Shown piece by piece: positions 6,344-7,846 of a stretch of 7,846 bases of DNA. Both the position numbers and the translations under genes were made by a program. Under the pieces are notes generated by a model that had not been told where the DNA came from, did not search any database, and saw only the letters and a list, made by a program, of their open reading frames with translations. Source of the DNA: Methanobacterium sp. GTDB taxonomy: Archaea; Methanobacteriota; Methanobacteria; Methanobacteriales; Methanobacteriaceae. Position 1 is the first letter of the stretch; each line of letters starts with the position of its first letter. The stretch is from NCBI RefSeq assembly GCF_038562635.1, contig NZ_JBCFBO010000007.1, forward strand, positions 1 to 7,846, in the 5' to 3' direction.

Positions 6344-6386
6344 CTATACGTATTATATTATCATAGCAAATACGTATAGCAAAGTC
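6344..6386 (-). promoter_or_regulatory. Promoter/operator of the PIN toxin-antitoxin pair
   Basis: CTATACGTATT (6344-6354) and AATACGTATAG (6369-6379) form a perfect 11-bp inverted repeat with a 14-base spacer. Between them, on the minus strand, lies TATAAT (6352-6357), a good -10 box; the -35 is weak (TTGCTA near 6377-6382). TTTGCTAT also occurs twice here. The left arm touches the AGGAGG of the antitoxin gene. A dimeric ribbon-helix-helix protein bound at both arms would cover the promoter. The repeat is seen directly; the operator role is inferred. Confidence 0.6.
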
Positions 6387-6423
6387 AAATCCAATAGTTC
6401 TAAGTACATTCTAAAGCGTTTCT

Positions 6424-6570
6424 GCCTAACATTGGCTTGACCTGCAATGCCGTGCCCACGCTCCTGGTGTGGGCATTGGCGCGTTTTTTGCGCCTGCTTG
6501 GCTATTCTAGCTTTCACTCTTACGCAAAAAGCGTGACAGCAGCCGAGTCAGGTTGAAGCTTTTGTTAGTA
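6424..6570 (-). repeat. attC recombination site (next to IS30 remnant)
   Basis: On the plus strand GCCTAAC (6424-6430), ATTGGCTTGACCTGCAATG leads in, and GCCGAGTCAGGTTGAAGC plus TTTT-type spacer and GTTAGTA (6564-6570) ends. At about 147 bp it is the longest attC here. It has an extra hairpin TGCCCAC / GTGTGGGCA (about 6449-6476) in its left arm. The loop (GCCTGCTTGGCTATTCTAG.. and on to CTTACGC) is nearly identical to the attC at 2968-3095. The last core base departs from GTTRRRY, perhaps because the IS30 fragment begins there. Confidence 0.88.
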
Positions 6571-6800
6571 GGTGCGGATTCTCAAAGCAAGTGCAAAGAC
6601 TTGACTCTGAAAAAGGAGAGCTGCAAGAGTAATAGAACTCATTTCCCGCCAAGAAAAGGAGTTCTACTATGACCTACTCGCAACTCTCCAAAGAAGAACG
6701 ATACTTCCTTTCTTCTCTTCTTGCCAGAGGGGCTTCTATACCCTCTATCGCAAAAGAACTAGGAAGATCTCCCAGCACACTCTATAGAGAACTGTCGTCG
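6571..6800 (+). mobile_element. IS30-family remnant (5' end only)
   Basis: Between two attC sites, where a cassette gene should be, lies a leader with GTGCGGATTCTCAAAGC and repeated CAAG/GACTTGACTC segments, followed by the start of an IS30-type transposase at 6669. The element is cut after about 42 codons and continues directly into attC-like sequence. The left edge is close to the attC core (about 6570-6578) and the right edge lies between 6792 and about 6822; neither is fixed. Only the 5' end is present, so it cannot move by itself. An insertion followed by deletion into the flanking attC is the simplest history. Confidence 0.7.
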
Positions 6801-6830
6801 CCTGAACCGGCAATTTTAAATCGGCGTTGA
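6669..6830 (+). pseudogene. IS30-family transposase, N-terminal fragment
   Basis: The ATG at 6669-6671 follows AAAAGGAG. The frame gives 53 residues: MTYSQLSKEERYFLSSLLAR, then GASIPSIAKELGRSPSTLYREL, then about 11 unrelated residues (SSPEPAILNRR) and a stop at 6828-6830. The first 42 residues are the helix-turn-helix of IS30-type transposases (LxxEERxxIxxLLxxGxSxxxIAxxLGRSPSTIxREL). Full-length proteins have about 320-380 residues with a DDE domain, all missing here. The tail is read from the abutting attC sequence. If translated, it could be a small DNA-binding peptide, but nothing supports that. Confidence 0.85.
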
Positions 6831-6929
6831 CAATTGGCGTGGTTTTTGCGCCTACTTGGACTATCTTGCTTTCACTCTTAAGCAAAAACCATGACAATAG
6901 GCATTGTCAGGTCGAAGCATGTGTTAGAC
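6801..6929 (-). repeat. Damaged attC site (Phd/RelE cassette)
   Basis: The right half is clear: CATTGTCAGGTCGAAGCATGT plus GTTAGAC (6923-6929). The inner stem is also clear: GGTTTTTGCG (6841-6850) pairs with AAGCAAAAACC (6880-6890), with the shared loop CTACTTGGACTATCTTGCTTTCACTC. The left outer arm expected on the plus strand (GTCTAAC..GCTTGACCTGACAATGCC) is not found. In its place is CGCCTGAACCGGCAATTTTA, running back into the IS30 fragment. The left boundary is approximate. Without the left core the site should recombine poorly or not at all. Confidence 0.75.
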
Positions 6930-7001
6930 GTTTAGACTATTTTAATCTATGTCCTTATATATTATATATTAATGTACTTTTTAGTTCTTATAAATATCTA
7001 C

Positions 7002-7042
7002 TTGACTTATCATTATATTATCATTATCCTACTATTAAGGAG
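7002..7042 (+). promoter_or_regulatory. Promoter and possible operator of the Phd/RelE pair
   Basis: TTGACT (7002-7007) and TATCCT (7025-7030), 17 bases apart, make a reasonable sigma-70-type promoter. TTATCATTAT occurs twice in direct repeat (7007-7016 and 7018-7027), an 11-base period that is one helix turn, right between the two boxes; this suits an antitoxin operator. AAGGAG (7037-7042) is the ribosome site. The cassette runs against the array, so it needs its own promoter. The repeats are seen; binding is inferred. Confidence 0.55.
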
Positions 7043-7048
7043 CATGGT

Positions 7049-7306
7049 ATGCCAATCATTCGTCCTATCTCTGATCTTAGAAATAACTTCTCTTCAATAT
7101 CTGAAATAGCTCACTCTGATAATGAACCTGTCTTTCTCACAAAAAATGGTATTGGCGATCTCGTGGTAATGTCACTCGAATATTATGATCAACAATTAGC
7201 CAAACTAGAATTATACCAAAAGCTTAATGAAGCCCGTGAAGAAATTAAACGTGGGGCTAAAGGTAAAAATGCTCGCAAAGTATTAGAAAGCCTCATTCAG
7301 TCATGA
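7049..7306 (+). CDS. Phd/YefM-family antitoxin
   Basis: An 85-residue protein starting at the ATG 7049-7051, six bases after AAGGAG. A longer reading to 6827 crosses the attC and is rejected, and the ATG at 7044 is out of frame. The N-terminus has the Phd/YefM fold markers: IIRPISDLRNNFSSISEIA (3-21, 'SDLRxxFxxI'), then EPVFLTKNGIGDLVVMSLEYY (26-46, 'PVxxTKNGxxxLVVMS'). This part forms the DNA-binding dimer. The C-terminal helices (50-85, basic and acidic) bind the toxin. It lies just before the toxin gene with a four-base overlap. It represses its own promoter in known relatives; the direct repeats upstream fit that. Confidence 0.92.
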   Translation: MPIIRPISDLRNNFSSISEIAHSDNEPVFLTKNGIGDLVVMSLEYYDQQLAKLELYQKLNEAREEIKRGAKGKNARKVLESLIQS

Positions 7307-7611
7307 GTACAGCTACGTACGATGTCTTACTCTATCCTTCCGCAGAATCAGATCTCTACGATATTAAGCAATACTTTGAGCAAGTATTAAAGGTGTCTCC
7401 TACTCATCTATTTCAAAAGTTTTATGATTCTATCGAGTATCTAGAAAAGAATCCTTTTATGTATCCTTTAGTAAAAGATCCATTTTTAAGCCAGCTTGGC
7501 TATCACATGATTACGATAGATAATTTCCTAGTCTTTTACATTGTTACTGGTAATGAAGTACAAATCCATCGTTTTCTATACGGCAAGCGAAACTACCTAC
7601 AAATTTTGTAA
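7303..7611 (+). CDS. RelE/ParE-superfamily toxin
   Basis: A 102-residue protein whose ATG overlaps the antitoxin stop (ATGA, 7303-7306), so translation is coupled. The sequence has the RelE/ParE layout: a first strand (YDVLLYPSAESDLYDI), two helices (to about residue 52), then NFLVFYIVTGNEVQIHRFLYGKRNYLQIL at the end, matching the family's YxVxxxxVxIxRIxxGxRxxxxL pattern. Members with this ending are mRNA interferases (RelE) or gyrase inhibitors (ParE); the sequence does not decide. The gene ends 31 bases before the truncated attC. With the antitoxin it makes a complete, intact cassette-borne toxin-antitoxin module oriented against the array. Confidence 0.9.
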   Translation: MSTATYDVLLYPSAESDLYDIKQYFEQVLKVSPTHLFQKFYDSIEYLEKNPFMYPLVKDPFLSQLGYHMITIDNFLVFYIVTGNEVQIHRFLYGKRNYLQIL

Positions 7612-7642
7612 TATATTTTACATACTCGGGAAGCTTGTATAC

Positions 7643-7727
7643 GTCTAACATTGGCTTAACCTTTAAATCCGTGCCTGAGCAAAGCGAAGGCTTGGCGTGG
7701 TTTGTGCATGGGATTTCTGCACAAACC
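7643..7727 (-). repeat. attC site truncated by IS insertion
   Basis: On the plus strand GTCTAAC (7643-7649) and ATTGGCTTAACCTTTAAATCC lead into CCTGAGC, GGCTTGGCG and the hairpin GTTTGTGCATG...TGCACAAAC, then stop at 7727 against the IS. The sequence follows the attC at 2133-2270 closely, which shows where it should continue (CACGCC..AAAGG..). The outer right arm and core are lost. It belonged to the next cassette to the right, which is gone from view. Confidence 0.85.
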
Positions 7728-7846
7728 TACAGTGTCCCCCTCTTTGTTCAGACCAGATATACTGAGCAAGGAGAGAGGATATGGCAGAGCAGCAACGATG
7801 GACGGCGAAGCGCAAGTCTGAGGTGATACTCCAGATCCTGCGCCAG
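7728..7846 (+). mobile_element. Insertion-sequence end, right copy (partial)
   Basis: An exact reverse complement of bases 2-120. It starts TACAGTGTCCCCCTC and reads out of the window to the right; only the upstream end and first 22 transposase codons are visible. It cuts the attC at 7643-7727. With the left copy it bounds the cassette block as an inverted pair. The right flank of the IS cannot be seen, so target-site duplications cannot be checked. Confidence 0.85.
7781..7846 (+). CDS. Transposase N-terminus, right IS copy (partial)
   Basis: The ATG at 7781-7783 follows GGAGAGAGG. There are 22 codons to the window edge, identical in sequence to the left copy (MAEQQRWTAKRKSEVILQ...). The basic N-terminus fits a transposase OrfA helix-turn-helix, but the family is not settled. 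A longer open frame starting at 7635 overlaps this region and is a shadow. Confidence 0.7.
   Translation, partial: MAEQQRWTAKRKSEVILQILRQ

Noticed and set aside
1304..7727. The regularly spaced repeats as a CRISPR array
   Set aside because: The repeats are over 100 bp, divergent and separated by whole genes; they are attC sites.
7635..7826. Plus-strand frame crossing the truncated attC and the IS end
   Set aside because: It joins two unrelated pieces across an insertion junction, and no ribosome site is seen.

Overview
This 7.8 kb window looks like a stretch of a chromosomal (sedentary) integron cassette array cut out between two inward-abutting insertion-sequence ends. The genes are AT-rich and separated by long (about 110-147 bp), GC-richer, hairpin-forming repeats. 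Each repeat begins with a form of RYYYAAC, ends with a form of GTTRRRY, and carries inner arms of the type GGCTTGACC / GGTTGAAGC. These are integron attC sites (59-base elements). I see seven essentially complete attC sites, one with a damaged left half and one cut off by an insertion sequence. The arms read TAACAA....TTCAACC -> GGTTAAGCC..TGTTA on the minus strand, so the array runs right to left and the integrase/attI end would lie beyond the right edge. The AT-rich coding, strong AGGAGG-type ribosome sites and long attC elements fit a spirochaete such as Treponema, but that assignment is an inference. No integrase or housekeeping gene is present.

Reading in array order on the minus strand, from right to left: (i) a truncated attC (7643-7727) broken by an IS; (ii) a cassette with a Phd/YefM antitoxin and a RelE/ParE toxin, placed backwards on the plus strand with its own promoter (7002-7611), with the damaged attC about 6801-6929; (iii) an IS30-family remnant in the position of a cassette (about 6571-6800), with attC 6424-6570; (iv) a PIN-toxin/antitoxin pair (5676-6333), attC 5539-5664; (v) an isochorismatase-family hydrolase (4911-5462), attC 4804-4916; (vi) an Fpg/Nei-like DNA glycosylase relative lacking the usual catalytic Pro2 (3946-4782), attC 3821-3931; (vii) a membrane isoprenylcysteine-methyltransferase-like protein (3102-3782), attC 2968-3095; (viii) a DinB/ClbS-like four-helix protein (2282-2935), attC 2133-2270; (ix) a DJ-1/PfpI-like protein with serine in place of the nucleophilic cysteine (1455-2063), attC 1304-1446; (x) an unrecognised protein (986 to about 121) whose 3' end and attC are replaced by the left IS end.

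The two window ends are perfect 119-bp reverse complements (2-120 and 7728-7846). Each is the upstream end and first 22 codons of the same transposase gene, reading outwards. Biologically this is a cassette block between two inverted IS copies. Ending on identical repeat sequence at both sides is also what a short-read contig stopping at a repeat looks like, so nothing should be inferred about what lies outside.

The genes do not form a pathway. Single-gene cassettes with their own ribosome sites are carried as movable units. The two toxin-antitoxin cassettes, of different families and opposite orientation, probably help hold the array in place. Two or three cassettes (ClbS-like, Fpg-like and possibly the isochorismatase-like one) suggest protection against DNA-reactive or toxic small molecules, but that is speculative.
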